A DNA stretch of 64,000 bases, from assembly GCA_963676905.2 (NCBI GenBank), contig CAXXVE010000001.1:3286001-3350000 (forward strand). The letters run 5' to 3'. Shown one piece after another: positions 8,144 to 17,194 of this stretch (position 1 is its first letter; each line of letters starts with the position of its first letter). Source of the DNA: Oceanispirochaeta sp963676905 (GTDB lineage: Bacteria; Spirochaetota; Spirochaetia; DSM-2461). The position numbers were made by a program, and so were the translations under genes. Under the pieces are notes generated by a model that ran no database searches, was not told the DNA's origin, and worked only from the letters and a program-made list of their open reading frames with translations.

Positions 8144-9835
8144 ATGGCGCATTTTGATTTTTTCTTTACAGATTCTCTTGAAAAGGTATTTCCAGTAGTC
8201 AGACCCGGGGTTCTCACCGGGAAAAGTCTGGCCGGCCTCAAGGGAGAAAAGCTCTCGGTTCAGATCGTGTATAGCCAGGAAGACTCATCTCCTGCAAGCA
8301 GAGGACAGCAGTTCCGGATCTCTGTATCCGGATACCCTGGCAGCGTAAATATGCGCAGTGTGGAACTTGTTCCTTCTGAGTATCCCTGTACTCCGAAACG
8401 AGACCAGTACTACATCAATACTGAGCCCGGGCTCTTTCCCGATCTATTGAGGCCTTGTGACGGAAGGGTTGTCCCCATGGATGGACAGTACAGAAGCATA
8501 CTTGTTGACTTTGAAACTGCAGATGTTGAAGCGGGAACATACAAGGTCACTGTGGAAGCAGCAGCCGATAAATCTGTCAGAACAGGAAACGGTGTGATGC
8601 ATAGCGGCGTTGAGGGCTGTGACTGGAGAGATAGTCTTGAAATTGAGGTCCTTCCCCACAAACTGCCCGAACAGAAGCTTCTTCATACAGAGTGGTTTCA
8701 TGCTGACTGCCTGGCTGACTATTATGGTGTTCCTGTATTCAGCGAAGAGCACTGGAGGATCATAGAGAACTTTATTGAATTTGCCTCTGTTTCCTGCGGG
8801 ATCAATACACTCCTGACTCCTGTGTTCACCCCGCCCCTGGATACGGAAGCCGGTGGCGAGAGGACTACAGTGCAGCTCGCGGGTGTCCGTTTTGAAAATG
8901 GAGTATACAGTTTTGACTTTTCCAGACTGAGACGCTGGTGCCGTATCTGCAGGGCCCATGGTGTTTCCCATCTTGAAATCTCGCATTTTTTCACACAGTG
9001 GGGTGCTGAATATACACCCAAGGTCATGGCCGAAACTGATTCCGGTGAAACGAGAATCTTCGGTTGGGATGTAAGGGCCGACTCTTCTGAATACCGTGCG
9101 TTTCTTGAAGCCCTGATCCCTCCCCTGCTGGAATGCCTTCAGGAGGAAGGCTTCGGAGAGAATAATCTCTTCTTTCATATCTCCGACGAACCCGAGGAAG
9201 GCCAGCTTGAGGGGTATCTGAAAGCCAAGTCCCAGATAGAGGATCTTCTTGAGGGCTATACGATAATAGATGCCTTGAGCAGTTATGAGTTCTACAAAAG
9301 AGGGATTGTTTCCCATCCCGTCCCTGCAAATGATGCCATAGAACCGTTTCTTGAAAACAACGTACCCGGTCTCTGGACCTATTACTGTGTTGCACAGGGC
9401 AGATATGTACCGAACAGGTTCTTTTCAATGCCCTCTGCAAGAAACAGGATCATGGGTGTTCTTATGTATCTCTACCGGATAAAAGGATTTCTTCACTGGG
9501 GTTTCAATTTCTATAATACCCAGTTTTCCAGAGAGCCTCTGAACCCCTTTGTCAGCACCGACAGCGGCAGGGCCTTTCCCTCTGGTGATCCCTTTCTGGT
9601 TTACCCTGGAGACGGCGGAGTTCCCCTGAGCTCTCTGCGCAATGAAGTGCAGATGCAGGGACTTCAGGATCTGAGGGCTCTTGAGTATCTTGAAACCATC
9701 ATCGGCAGGGAGGAAACTGTCCTCGTTGTCCTGGGGGATGAAGAGAAGATGTTTACCTTCACCGACTATCCCAGAACATTATCCTACTTTACTGCACTGA
9801 AAAAAAGGATACATGACAAACTGATGAGTATATAA
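8144..9835 (+). CDS. DUF4091 / GH123-like glycoside hydrolase
   Basis: The 563-residue protein has an N-terminal beta-rich part (residues 1-180) and a C-terminal TIM-barrel-like part ending in the DUF4091 signature, with LHWGFNFYNTQ near 450 and LQDLRALEYLE near 510. HISDEP near residue 345 contains an adjacent Asp-Glu pair (about D348-E349). In GH123 beta-N-acetylgalactosaminidases this pair performs substrate-assisted catalysis. There is no signal peptide, so it should act in the cytoplasm on sugars imported by the two permeases just upstream (25-base gap). The exact substrate is inferred to be an N-acetylhexosamine-containing glycan. I recognise the family but not the specificity. Confidence 0.75.
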   Translation: MAHFDFFFTDSLEKVFPVVRPGVLTGKSLAGLKGEKLSVQIVYSQEDSSPASRGQQFRISVSGYPGSVNMRSVELVPSEYPCTPKRDQYYINTEPGLFPDLLRPCDGRVVPMDGQYRSILVDFETADVEAGTYKVTVEAAADKSVRTGNGVMHSGVEGCDWRDSLEIEVLPHKLPEQKLLHTEWFHADCLADYYGVPVFSEEHWRIIENFIEFASVSCGINTLLTPVFTPPLDTEAGGERTTVQLAGVRFENGVYSFDFSRLRRWCRICRAHGVSHLEISHFFTQWGAEYTPKVMAETDSGETRIFGWDVRADSSEYRAFLEALIPPLLECLQEEGFGENNLFFHISDEPEEGQLEGYLKAKSQIEDLLEGYTIIDALSSYEFYKRGIVSHPVPANDAIEPFLENNVPGLWTYYCVAQGRYVPNRFFSMPSARNRIMGVLMYLYRIKGFLHWGFNFYNTQFSREPLNPFVSTDSGRAFPSGDPFLVYPGDGGVPLSSLRNEVQMQGLQDLRALEYLETIIGREETVLVVLGDEEKMFTFTDYPRTLSYFTALKKRIHDKLMSI

Positions 9836-9868
9836 TTTGAGATAGAGGGTTTTACCCTCTTTCTCAAA
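9836..9868 (+). terminator. Hairpin between the hydrolase and regulator genes
   Basis: TTTGAGA...TCTCAAA encloses an inner GAGGG-TTTTA-CCCTC stem directly after the stop codon. The T run is short and partly inside the stem, so termination may be weak. The AraC gene starts 58 bases later. Confidence 0.45.
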
Positions 9869-9925
9869 GAAGTTTCCTTTGTATAATAATCGGGGTTTTT
9901 ACGTTTATTTAAGGATCGGGCAGCC

Positions 9926-12112
9926 ATGAAAAACTACAGTACAGTCAGTCTCTCCTGGACACGTTCGATTCTAATGATCGTCCTGACTATCCTGATCCTC
10001 TGCTCCCTTATCATAGGCTTTGATATTTTTCAGCTCTCTAAAACCGTACAGCGTTCCATGGAAAGCATGGCTGAATACCTTCAGCACTCCATGGACTCCC
10101 AGTTTAAAGAGATTCAGAAAATCGTCATATCGATTGAATTGCACAATACAAATACAACAATAAAGAAAGAGGGCATTCCCGAAGGAGACATAAGCCAGGA
10201 GGAGTACGCCTTTTCTCAGATGATCTCCACATTTACAATGACAAATACAGCAGTAAGCGATATTGCCGTATACTATACCTCAGACTCTGTAATCATAGGC
10301 AATGAGGGAGTTTTTCCCGCCAGATCCTACTATCAGCTGGAACATAACCTTGACAGCAGCGGCTTCGAAGAGTGGACCCGGGAACTTCTGTCCGGGGAGA
10401 ACGGCTTCAGGGTCATTGGACAGGGGCCTGAGAGGCAGTTCCTCTATGTCAAAAAGATGATACATAAAGACAGAGTTGTGGGAATTGTAATCCTTACCCT
10501 GGATACCGATCAGCTGATGAGCCCCATGGAGTCCTTGAGGAGACCGGATCAGGACAGACTCAGTTTCGGTATTATCTATTCCGGAAGGATCATCGCACTT
10601 TCCGGAATAGACAGAGACGCCTATCCTGAATCTTTAAACCTTCCTGAGCGGGAAGATCCTTTCTCCTTCACAAGAAACCGGTATCAGGTGCATATTCGCC
10701 CCTCCCTGCATCCGGGTATCCGTTACATGACCGCCTATTATCTCCCCTACAGCCTGCGCCCTGTTATTCTATCTCTGATTGTTTTTATTGCAGGCATTGC
10801 TGCAATCGGCCTCCTTTCTGTCTATCTCTCTCTGAAAATCAGTAGAAAGAAAACCGAGCCCATCGAAAAGATTCTATCAAAACTGGGACGGATACCCCGG
10901 ACTGATATGGATGAATACCGCATGATAAGCTCCAGAATAGACACACTTCTTGATGAAAAAGACAGCCACCTGAATAAGATGCAGTCTCAGCAGCATATGA
11001 TTGAAGGTCTTTTTCTTGATCTTCTCCTGAATACAGACATTCAATCAGAGAAGGAGCTGAAAGCCTCAGCCCGCCTTTTCAGCATCAATTTTCAAAGGGC
11101 CTATCATCTTGTCTGTGTGGTCAGGACCCCGTCGGGAGAGAGAACTGATCTTGCAGAGATAATTCACTCCAGGCTGAAAGAGACAGGCTGTACTGCCATT
11201 GTCTCCTACCTGAACCAGAGGTATATAATTCTGCTGAACCTGTCAGAAACCATGGAATCCAGGGAGGCCGTCCCTGTGATGGAGGATCTCCTGTCTGCAG
11301 ATTTCTGGAGCAGAAGGTGCCTGGCCGGCATCGGAGAGTGCACTGACAGGCTCGGGTCCATTAGCGAGAGCTATCTTAAGGCCCTGACGGCACTCCATGA
11401 GTCTCCCCTTCAAAAGCCCGGGACCGCGGTGATCTTCAGTAGAGGTATGTCTCTTATACAGGACGAGAAGACGACTCTTCACTTTAGAGACTTCACCAAA
11501 GCGGCTTCTGAACACTCATTTGTAATGATGCGAAAACATTTCGAACTCCTTTTTGCACGCTGTGTCTCCAGCAGCGATACTGTTTCAGAGTTCCGTCAGA
11601 GCCTTGCCCCGCTGGAAGAACTGCTTAGGGATACGGCTATAACAAAACAGATTGAACTGGAAGAGATAGGCAGTCCTTTTTTCCATTACAATGCGCCAAA
11701 GGAACTGAGGCAGAACATCCTTATACTTCTGGAAAGGCTTGAAAAAAGTGATGATCCCGAGGCGGTGAAAGTGAATCAGGCAAGCCCTGCCGAACGAGCC
11801 CTGGATATTATCAAGAGGGACTATACAGATCCAATGCTCGGTCTTTACAGAATATCCGAATTCCTGGAGGTCAGTAACACCTACCTGTCTACTTCATTCA
11901 AAAACACCTACGGCACAGGAATTGTACAGTATATCAATGGACTCAGAGTGGATCTTGCCAAAGAGCTTATTCAGAGCAGTGCCATGAGTATAAAGGACAT
12001 TGCCGAAGCAGTCGGTTTTTCAAGTTCCATATCCTTTATCAGGGTGTTTAAAAAATCAGAAGGGCTCACTCCCAATACATACAGAAAGACCCGCGGTAAC
12101 GAGGGAAAATAG
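9926..12112 (+). CDS. Membrane-anchored AraC-family regulator (YesN-like)
   Basis: This 728-residue protein carries a transmembrane segment at about residues 13-32, an extracytoplasmic sensing region to about 275, a second segment near 276-300, and a linker region. The C-terminal 100 residues form a double helix-turn-helix of the AraC type (ISEFLEVSNTYLSTSF, then IKDIAEAVGFSSSISF). Such proteins sense a ligand outside the membrane and activate transcription directly, often for glycan use. It follows the ABC/hydrolase genes on the same strand and probably controls them. The periplasmic signal is unknown. ATG 9926 has AAGGATCGGG upstream. Confidence 0.88.
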   Translation: MKNYSTVSLSWTRSILMIVLTILILCSLIIGFDIFQLSKTVQRSMESMAEYLQHSMDSQFKEIQKIVISIELHNTNTTIKKEGIPEGDISQEEYAFSQMISTFTMTNTAVSDIAVYYTSDSVIIGNEGVFPARSYYQLEHNLDSSGFEEWTRELLSGENGFRVIGQGPERQFLYVKKMIHKDRVVGIVILTLDTDQLMSPMESLRRPDQDRLSFGIIYSGRIIALSGIDRDAYPESLNLPEREDPFSFTRNRYQVHIRPSLHPGIRYMTAYYLPYSLRPVILSLIVFIAGIAAIGLLSVYLSLKISRKKTEPIEKILSKLGRIPRTDMDEYRMISSRIDTLLDEKDSHLNKMQSQQHMIEGLFLDLLLNTDIQSEKELKASARLFSINFQRAYHLVCVVRTPSGERTDLAEIIHSRLKETGCTAIVSYLNQRYIILLNLSETMESREAVPVMEDLLSADFWSRRCLAGIGECTDRLGSISESYLKALTALHESPLQKPGTAVIFSRGMSLIQDEKTTLHFRDFTKAASEHSFVMMRKHFELLFARCVSSSDTVSEFRQSLAPLEELLRDTAITKQIELEEIGSPFFHYNAPKELRQNILILLERLEKSDDPEAVKVNQASPAERALDIIKRDYTDPMLGLYRISEFLEVSNTYLSTSFKNTYGTGIVQYINGLRVDLAKELIQSSAMSIKDIAEAVGFSSSISFIRVFKKSEGLTPNTYRKTRGNEGK

Positions 12113-12141
12113 TACCGCTGTATGCGGTTGCCCCTGATTTT

Positions 12142-12150
12142 TGATATAAT
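12142..12150 (+). promoter_or_regulatory. Extended -10 element upstream of ade
   Basis: TGA-TATAAT fits an extended -10 (TGN plus a perfect TATAAT), about 34 bases before the preferred ade start. No good -35 is visible at the right spacing. Confidence 0.45.
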
Positions 12151-12183
12151 CACATCCATATAGAAATGCATTCAGGAGAGATT

Positions 12184-13998
12184 ATGGATCAGAAAACTGC
12201 GGATTTAAAACGCTCCGGTATCACCCGGGACCTGGCAGCCGTTGCCATGGGACAGCTGAAGGGCGATCTTCTTGTAAAAAATACAAAACTCGTTAATGTC
12301 CTGACAGGGCTTATTGAAGAGAATATTGATATCATCACCTTTGGAGAGTTTATCGCTTTTGTCGGAGATGCTTCAAATCACCCCTCTCCGGACACTGTCA
12401 TCAACGGCGATGGACGTTATCTGATTCCAGGCCTTATCGACAGTCATATGCATGTGGAGAGCTCGATGATCGATCTGCCCTCCTTTGCCGCAGGCATACT
12501 GCCCCATGGGACGACAACCATCTGTCCTGACAATCATGAGATGACAAACGTCTTTGGCCTGAAAGCCGTTGAACTCTTTCATAAAACTGCCGAGGGGCTC
12601 CCCTTGAATGTCTTTCCGGCCATGCCTGTATGCGTTCCCTCCATCCCCGGAATGGAGGATGCCGGAGCTTCTATCTCTGCCGAAGATGTAGAGCAGGCCT
12701 ACTCCAGGGGCTGGTCTGAGCTTCAGGGTGAGCAGATGAATTTCCCCGGGGTCATATATGGTGACTCCCATGTCCACAGTATCACTGCAGAGGGGCTTAA
12801 GGCATCGAAAACACTAACCGGACACTATGCCTCTGAGGATCTGAACAGCGGTCTGAACGCCTTTATAGCCTCGGGAATGACGGCCTGCCATGAAAGTACC
12901 TCCACCGGGGAAGCCCGCATGAAGGCTGCCAGGGGAATGTATGTGCAGCAGCGGTACGGTACCGCCTGGCTGGATCTGCCGCAGCTCGTACCTGCATTTC
13001 TAGACAACCCTGAGATGGATACAAGGATGTTTACAATGGTCACCGATGATGTGACGCCTGTTACCATCGCTGAAGAGGGCCATCTTATCAGAGTATTGAG
13101 GGAAGCTGTCCGTCTTGGGGTTCCCGCAGTGAAGGCGGTGCAGATGGTTACCATCAATGCAGCACAGCTTCTGAACAAGGCTGGATGGATTGGTTCCATT
13201 GCCCCCGGCAAAGCCGCAGATATGGTACTTGTTGATGACTTGAACCATTTTAATATCACCAGGGTTATCTCAAATGGAACAGTTGTTGCCGTTGACGGAA
13301 AACTGACTGTCTCCATTTCAAAATATGATTATCCGGAATGGGCTCTCAACTCCATTCATCTTGATCCTGTCAAGCCTGAAGACTTCATAATTGAAGCGCC
13401 TTCAGCGGATGCAGTTGAAGCCAGGATTATCAAACTGATACCGGGTATGGTCTATACTAAAGAAGAATCAGAAGAGATGGTTCCATCAAATGGTTTTATA
13501 GAAGGTGATGTGGAAAGGGACATAGCAAAAATGGCTGTATTCTACCGTCATGCGGCAGCGATCCCCAAAGCAGACAGAAAATCCTTGGCCCTGTTGAGGG
13601 GACTGACACTGAAGCCACACAGTGCTTTTGCCACAACAGTCTCCCATGATTCACACAACCTTCTTGTAATAGGAAGCAGCGATACAGCAATGGCTGCAGC
13701 AGCAAACGGCCTTATCGAAACAGGCGGAGGAATGGCAGTTGTCGTTGATGGAAAAATCAATGCCGTCCTTCCCCTTCCCTTTGCTGGTCTAATGAGTCTT
13801 GACCCGATTGAGAAGGTAGCTTCTCAGCTCAAGGAAGTTGAAAAGGCTTTGAAAAGGGCCGGCTGCCCGCATGATTCTGTAGAGATGACAATCAGTCTAC
13901 TTGGCCTTATCGTGCTGGGAGAGCTACACCTTTCCAATAAGGGGCTTGTGCGTCTTGCAGACGGTGAGCCGCCGAAGTTCGTACCTCTTTTCAAGTAA
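12184..13998 (+). CDS. ade: Adenine deaminase
   Basis: This cytoplasmic metal-dependent amidohydrolase converts adenine to hypoxanthine in purine salvage. The N-terminal beta domain is followed by the metal-binding HxH in LIDSHMHVESSM (near residue 85) and GDSHVHS with GHYAS near 195-220. The C-terminal part has SHDSHNLLVIG and a glycine-rich loop TGGGMAVV, both typical of Ade. The 604-residue length is normal. I prefer ATG 12184, which has AGGAGA seven bases upstream, over ATG 12166, which has none. It would act on adenine made by DeoD at the start of the window. Confidence 0.93.
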   Translation: MDQKTADLKRSGITRDLAAVAMGQLKGDLLVKNTKLVNVLTGLIEENIDIITFGEFIAFVGDASNHPSPDTVINGDGRYLIPGLIDSHMHVESSMIDLPSFAAGILPHGTTTICPDNHEMTNVFGLKAVELFHKTAEGLPLNVFPAMPVCVPSIPGMEDAGASISAEDVEQAYSRGWSELQGEQMNFPGVIYGDSHVHSITAEGLKASKTLTGHYASEDLNSGLNAFIASGMTACHESTSTGEARMKAARGMYVQQRYGTAWLDLPQLVPAFLDNPEMDTRMFTMVTDDVTPVTIAEEGHLIRVLREAVRLGVPAVKAVQMVTINAAQLLNKAGWIGSIAPGKAADMVLVDDLNHFNITRVISNGTVVAVDGKLTVSISKYDYPEWALNSIHLDPVKPEDFIIEAPSADAVEARIIKLIPGMVYTKEESEEMVPSNGFIEGDVERDIAKMAVFYRHAAAIPKADRKSLALLRGLTLKPHSAFATTVSHDSHNLLVIGSSDTAMAAAANGLIETGGGMAVVVDGKINAVLPLPFAGLMSLDPIEKVASQLKEVEKALKRAGCPHDSVEMTISLLGLIVLGELHLSNKGLVRLADGEPPKFVPLFK

Positions 13999-14014
13999 GA
14001 GCTAAGGTGATTTA

Positions 14015-14053
14015 GCTGATCCCGCCCGGATATACAGGGGGGATCAGCGTTTT
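14015..14053 (+). terminator. Terminator after ade
   Basis: GCTGATCCC (14015-14023) pairs with GGGATCAGC (14040-14048), and GTTTTCTGTTCT follows on the plus strand. The right arm overlaps the 3' end of the convergent lipoprotein gene. Confidence 0.6.
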
Positions 14054-14343
14054 CTGTTCTTACAGGCCCCGCTTCCGCTGCCGCCGAAAATGATACTAGC
14101 CCCCAGGAGAAATCCGAAGTTGTACCAGTTACCGTTGTTGTGAGTTTCATAGATTGTAACGGAGTCCCTGAACAGTGAGATTATGAACACCACAGGTGAT
14201 GCGATACCATGCCATAGGCCCATCCAGAAGCCTGCCACCTCGCCGGTGCTGTCAGGTATGCCCGAAAGAGTGTTGGGGCCTGCAGCGCAGGCTGATATCA
14301 TCAGAACAATGATAATTAAAAGTACCGGTAAGAACTTTTTCAT
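14044..14343 (-). CDS. Small putative lipoprotein, conserved unknown
   Basis: This 99-residue protein has a lipoprotein signal peptide with lipobox MISAC at Cys19. Then come GFWMGLWHGI, a hydrophobic segment (SPVVFIISLF), and the motif THNNGNWYNFGFLLG. I recall similar small lipoproteins in several phyla, but no function is known to me. The start is ATG 14343, preceded by AGGGAGGAT. An in-frame TTG three bases upstream is not needed. It stands alone between ade and a methyltransferase gene. The lipid anchor plus a second hydrophobic segment suggests an inner-membrane location. Confidence 0.75.
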   Translation of the reverse strand: MKKFLPVLLIIIVLMISACAAGPNTLSGIPDSTGEVAGFWMGLWHGIASPVVFIISLFRDSVTIYETHNNGNWYNFGFLLGASIIFGGSGSGACKNRKR

Positions 14344-14592
14344 CAATATAATCCTCCCTGAAATCTCATTCTATTAAACCACTGTTTCCTGTTTTTCTGT
14401 AACTAAAACTTTAAAGTCATTAAGGATTTATTGATGAAACAAGCTTGAAAATGTATGAGCTTAGTTTTTATATGACTTATTTTACAACTTCAACAGCCAA
14501 AACATAAGCAGCTAAAGTGTATGAAAAAAGATACAATAGACTTTGATTTACAAACCTGATGACACCAAACTCCTTATGAGAGTGGGCTTTGC

Positions 14593-15231
14593 TCACTTTT
14601 TCTGAAGAAAGATCACATCCTTATCAATAAAATCCAAAGTGCAATCAAAGTGATCTGCCAGAAATTCAAAGGTCTTTTTACTGAAGAAAGTAATATGAGT
14701 ACTATCCTGTATGTAATGCCACCTTGAAAATGCATTCCGGTCAATTACAAGTTTTGTCATAACAGCTAGTATTCCTCTGGAACTAAGGCAGTTCAGGAGC
14801 CTGCGGATTTCCATATAAGGTTCTTTCAGGTGCTCAAGAACTTCTGTCGCACAGATAAAGTCATAACCCCTGTCAAAGACTTCAGGGTTGTTGTGGTAGT
14901 AGAGATCGTAGAGGTCCATAGTATGCCCGCCTTCCTGCAGCATACAGGCCAGAGCAGGTCCGGGACCGCATCCAAAATCCAGACCCGAACAAGATGGGTT
15001 GAGTCTGCTTAAAAGAGGAGTACAGAGCCTGGAGAGAAACCGCCTGTAGCCGGGATCATAGAGATCATTTTCATGAAGGTCATAGATACTCTTTTCGTCC
15101 ATAGGGGAAACATGAAATGCACTTGGTACAAAAACAAGAGCGCAATTACTGCAGTGCAGGTAGGTTCGGTTTTTGTCTCTATGGAACTCCGATATCTCCG
15201 GACTGCCGCAGAGAGGACAGATTTCTTTCAT
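14593..15231 (-). CDS. Class I SAM methyltransferase with N-terminal zinc ribbon
   Basis: This 212-residue protein begins with two CxxC pairs (CPLCGS at residues 5-8 and HCSNCALVF near 27), forming a zinc ribbon. A methyltransferase domain of the Methyltransf_23 type follows: LDFGCGPGPAL near residue 84, ICATEVLEHL near 120, and ESRGILAVMT-like strand 5 near 148. Such proteins often modify small metabolites or glycans, and the substrate is not evident. The downstream side has a hairpin-like AGTGAGC/GCCCACT (one mismatch). No operon partner is close; RlmN begins upstream after a 78-base gap. Confidence 0.8.
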   Translation of the reverse strand: MKEICPLCGSPEISEFHRDKNRTYLHCSNCALVFVPSAFHVSPMDEKSIYDLHENDLYDPGYRRFLSRLCTPLLSRLNPSCSGLDFGCGPGPALACMLQEGGHTMDLYDLYYHNNPEVFDRGYDFICATEVLEHLKEPYMEIRRLLNCLSSRGILAVMTKLVIDRNAFSRWHYIQDSTHITFFSKKTFEFLADHFDCTLDFIDKDVIFLQKK

Positions 15232-15309
15232 ATCAGTACCATATCCGGTTATGGATCATAATAAAAGCAGTGCTGCAGTGTAACTGTTCAAGTATAATCA
15301 GAAATTAAA

Positions 15310-16332
15310 TCAGGAGTTTTCAAGCTTCTCTTTTGTAGACAGAAGGCCGCACGCAGCGTATATATCTTCCCCCCGGCTTTTGCGGATGGTACATGTATAC
15401 CCTCTTGATTTCAAAACAGACTGAAATTTCTCCATTCTCATCCTATTGCTTCCGGGAAGGGGTGAATCGGGAATGGGATGAAAGTGTATCAGGTTAATTC
15501 TGGCCTTTAAGCCGCCCAGGAGCCGAGACAGCGCTTTGGCGTGGTCCTCTGAGTCATTGACACCATCAAAGCATATATATTCAAAACTGAGACGTCTCTG
15601 ACCGCTCCAGTCATAGCCTTTAAGAACATTGATGACTTCTGAAACGGGATAGGCCTTTTCAATGGGCATTAATCCTTCCCGTTCGTCGCTATAGGGGCTG
15701 TGAATGCTGATAGCAAGATGAACGGAACTGTTGTCAAGAAACTTCTTCATTGCAGGTATAACACCTATTGTTGAGAGGGTTATACGCTTGGGACTCTTCC
15801 CGTATCCCCAGGGGGATGTCAGAATCTCAAGGCTGTCCATCACCGCAGGCAGGTTGTCCAGGGGTTCACCCATTCCCATATAGACCATATTGGTTATAGT
15901 TTCACGTTCAGGAAGGCTCTGCAGCTGATTGAGGATTTCCCCGGCTGTCAGGCTGTACTGGTAACCCTGACGGCCGGTCATGCAGAACTTGCAGCCCATT
16001 TTACATCCAACCTGGCTTGAGACGCAGAGTGTAGCCCTGTCTTCATCGGGAATATAGGCCGTTTCTACAAAGTACTGATCCTGGATGTGGTACAGATACT
16101 TCTTTGTCCCGTCTACAGATTTGTCTTCTCGGTCCGGTGCATAAAGGCCCAGAGTATAGTGCTCTTTCAGCCAGGTTCTTGCAGAAAGGGAGAGATTGGT
16201 CATGTCATCGATTGAGCTAATGTTCTTGCTGTAGAGCCACTGAGCCATCTGTTTTGCCGCAAAGGGCTTGAGGCCTGCCTCAGCAGCCACCTCTTTGAGC
16301 TGATTCAGTGTTTTTCCGAATAATGATTCCAT
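15310..16332 (-). CDS. rlmN: 23S rRNA (adenine2503-C2)/tRNA methyltransferase RlmN
   Basis: This radical-SAM enzyme methylates C2 of A2503 in 23S rRNA and A37 of some tRNAs. The cluster motif is CKMGCKFC (CxxxCxxC), with the upstream SSQVGCKMGC context and GMGEPLDN typical of RlmN. The C-terminal catalytic cysteine is probably in YAACGLL. I chose ATG 16332 (340 residues) because AAGGAAAG precedes it and MESLFGKTLNQL aligns with family N-termini. An ATG at 16365 would add eleven residues. It is transcribed in the same direction as the acetyltransferase gene 77 bases upstream. Confidence 0.95.
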   Translation of the reverse strand: MESLFGKTLNQLKEVAAEAGLKPFAAKQMAQWLYSKNISSIDDMTNLSLSARTWLKEHYTLGLYAPDREDKSVDGTKKYLYHIQDQYFVETAYIPDEDRATLCVSSQVGCKMGCKFCMTGRQGYQYSLTAGEILNQLQSLPERETITNMVYMGMGEPLDNLPAVMDSLEILTSPWGYGKSPKRITLSTIGVIPAMKKFLDNSSVHLAISIHSPYSDEREGLMPIEKAYPVSEVINVLKGYDWSGQRRLSFEYICFDGVNDSEDHAKALSRLLGGLKARINLIHFHPIPDSPLPGSNRMRMEKFQSVLKSRGYTCTIRKSRGEDIYAACGLLSTKEKLENS

Positions 16333-16409
16333 ATCTTTCCTTGAGTTCTGTACAGATGTGGACATTCATACCATCTTTCAACAGCCATTATCAAGAAGAT
16401 AGCTGCTTA

Positions 16410-16988
16410 TTAAATGAAAACAGACGGTCTTCCGGAGCAATCATGTCCTATATTCAGGTACTGTTCTTTGCTCAGATTATAATACCATGTAACAACCCTT
16501 TTATTATCAAGAAGGCGCAGGGTGCTGTTCTTCTTGAAACAGAAATGGAATCCGCACTTTTCGTTCACTCTCCGGGATCTGTAATTGTCCTCAAAGTGTC
16601 CGCACCATATCAGATCAAGTTTCATCAGCCTGAATCCGATTTCAAGCAGTCCCGTTACGGCTTCGGGGATATATCCGTTTCCCCAGTAGTCAGGATTGAG
16701 TACATAACCGATCTCTCTCTGTTTCAGGTAGGGGCGCATCTGGTCAGGAGTTCTATGATGGAGCCCCACTCCGCCAATAACCTTGCCTTCCGACTTCAAC
16801 TCGACAGCAAGGCCATCATCATTACGGATAAAGATATCAATAAACTCACGGCTCTCCTCCATCGTTTTATGGGGAGGCCAGCCGGCAGCAGGACCGACAA
16901 GGCGGCTTTTTCCATATTCGAAAAGATCGGGGCAGTCCGCCTGAGTCCAGTTCCTCAACAGGAGGCGTTCAGTTTCGATTTCATACAT
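16410..16988 (-). CDS. GNAT-family N-acetyltransferase, RimJ/RimL-like
   Basis: This 192-residue acetyl-CoA-dependent acetyltransferase opens with IETERLLLRNW, the usual first strand of RimJ/RimL-like proteins. It has IGYVLNPDYWGNGYIPEAV near residue 95, which carries the acetyl-CoA-binding loop. NYRSRRVNEKCGFHF near 138 is the C-terminal GNAT signature. The acceptor could be a ribosomal protein N-terminus or a small amine. No clear ribosome site precedes ATG 16988, but the N-terminus matches the family. Confidence 0.85.
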   Translation of the reverse strand: MYEIETERLLLRNWTQADCPDLFEYGKSRLVGPAAGWPPHKTMEESREFIDIFIRNDDGLAVELKSEGKVIGGVGLHHRTPDQMRPYLKQREIGYVLNPDYWGNGYIPEAVTGLLEIGFRLMKLDLIWCGHFEDNYRSRRVNEKCGFHFCFKKNSTLRLLDNKRVVTWYYNLSKEQYLNIGHDCSGRPSVFI

Positions 16989-17194
16989 GGCTGTACAACT
17001 CTTTGTTCATTCAAAATAACTACTGTCTATATTAAATATACCACTATTCAGTAAGGTCTTAAAATTATTAATTATTAATCATTGGCATAGTTACTCAATA
17101 ACGGAAGGGTATGGATAAATTCGGGGGAGCTTTATTTTTTTACTTTTGAGCTGTTCCGGAATATAATTAAGCTGTCACGTCATAAGGAAGAACT

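Noticed and set aside
8444..9316. Minus-strand 290-residue reading frame
   Set aside because: It is antisense to the DUF4091 gene, with no ribosome site or family features.
12113..12183. Purine riboswitch upstream of ade (or deoD)
   Set aside because: The leaders are too short and show none of the three-helix purine aptamer. There is only a small ACCGC/GCGGT hairpin.
14580..14610. Terminator of the zinc-ribbon methyltransferase gene
   Set aside because: The AGTGAGC/GCCCACT stem has a mismatch, and the T run lies on the strand opposite to the gene.
16308..17054. Plus-strand 248-residue reading frame
   Set aside because: It lies antisense to rlmN's 5' end and the GNAT gene, whose family motifs are clear. 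The frame shows no recognisable domain.
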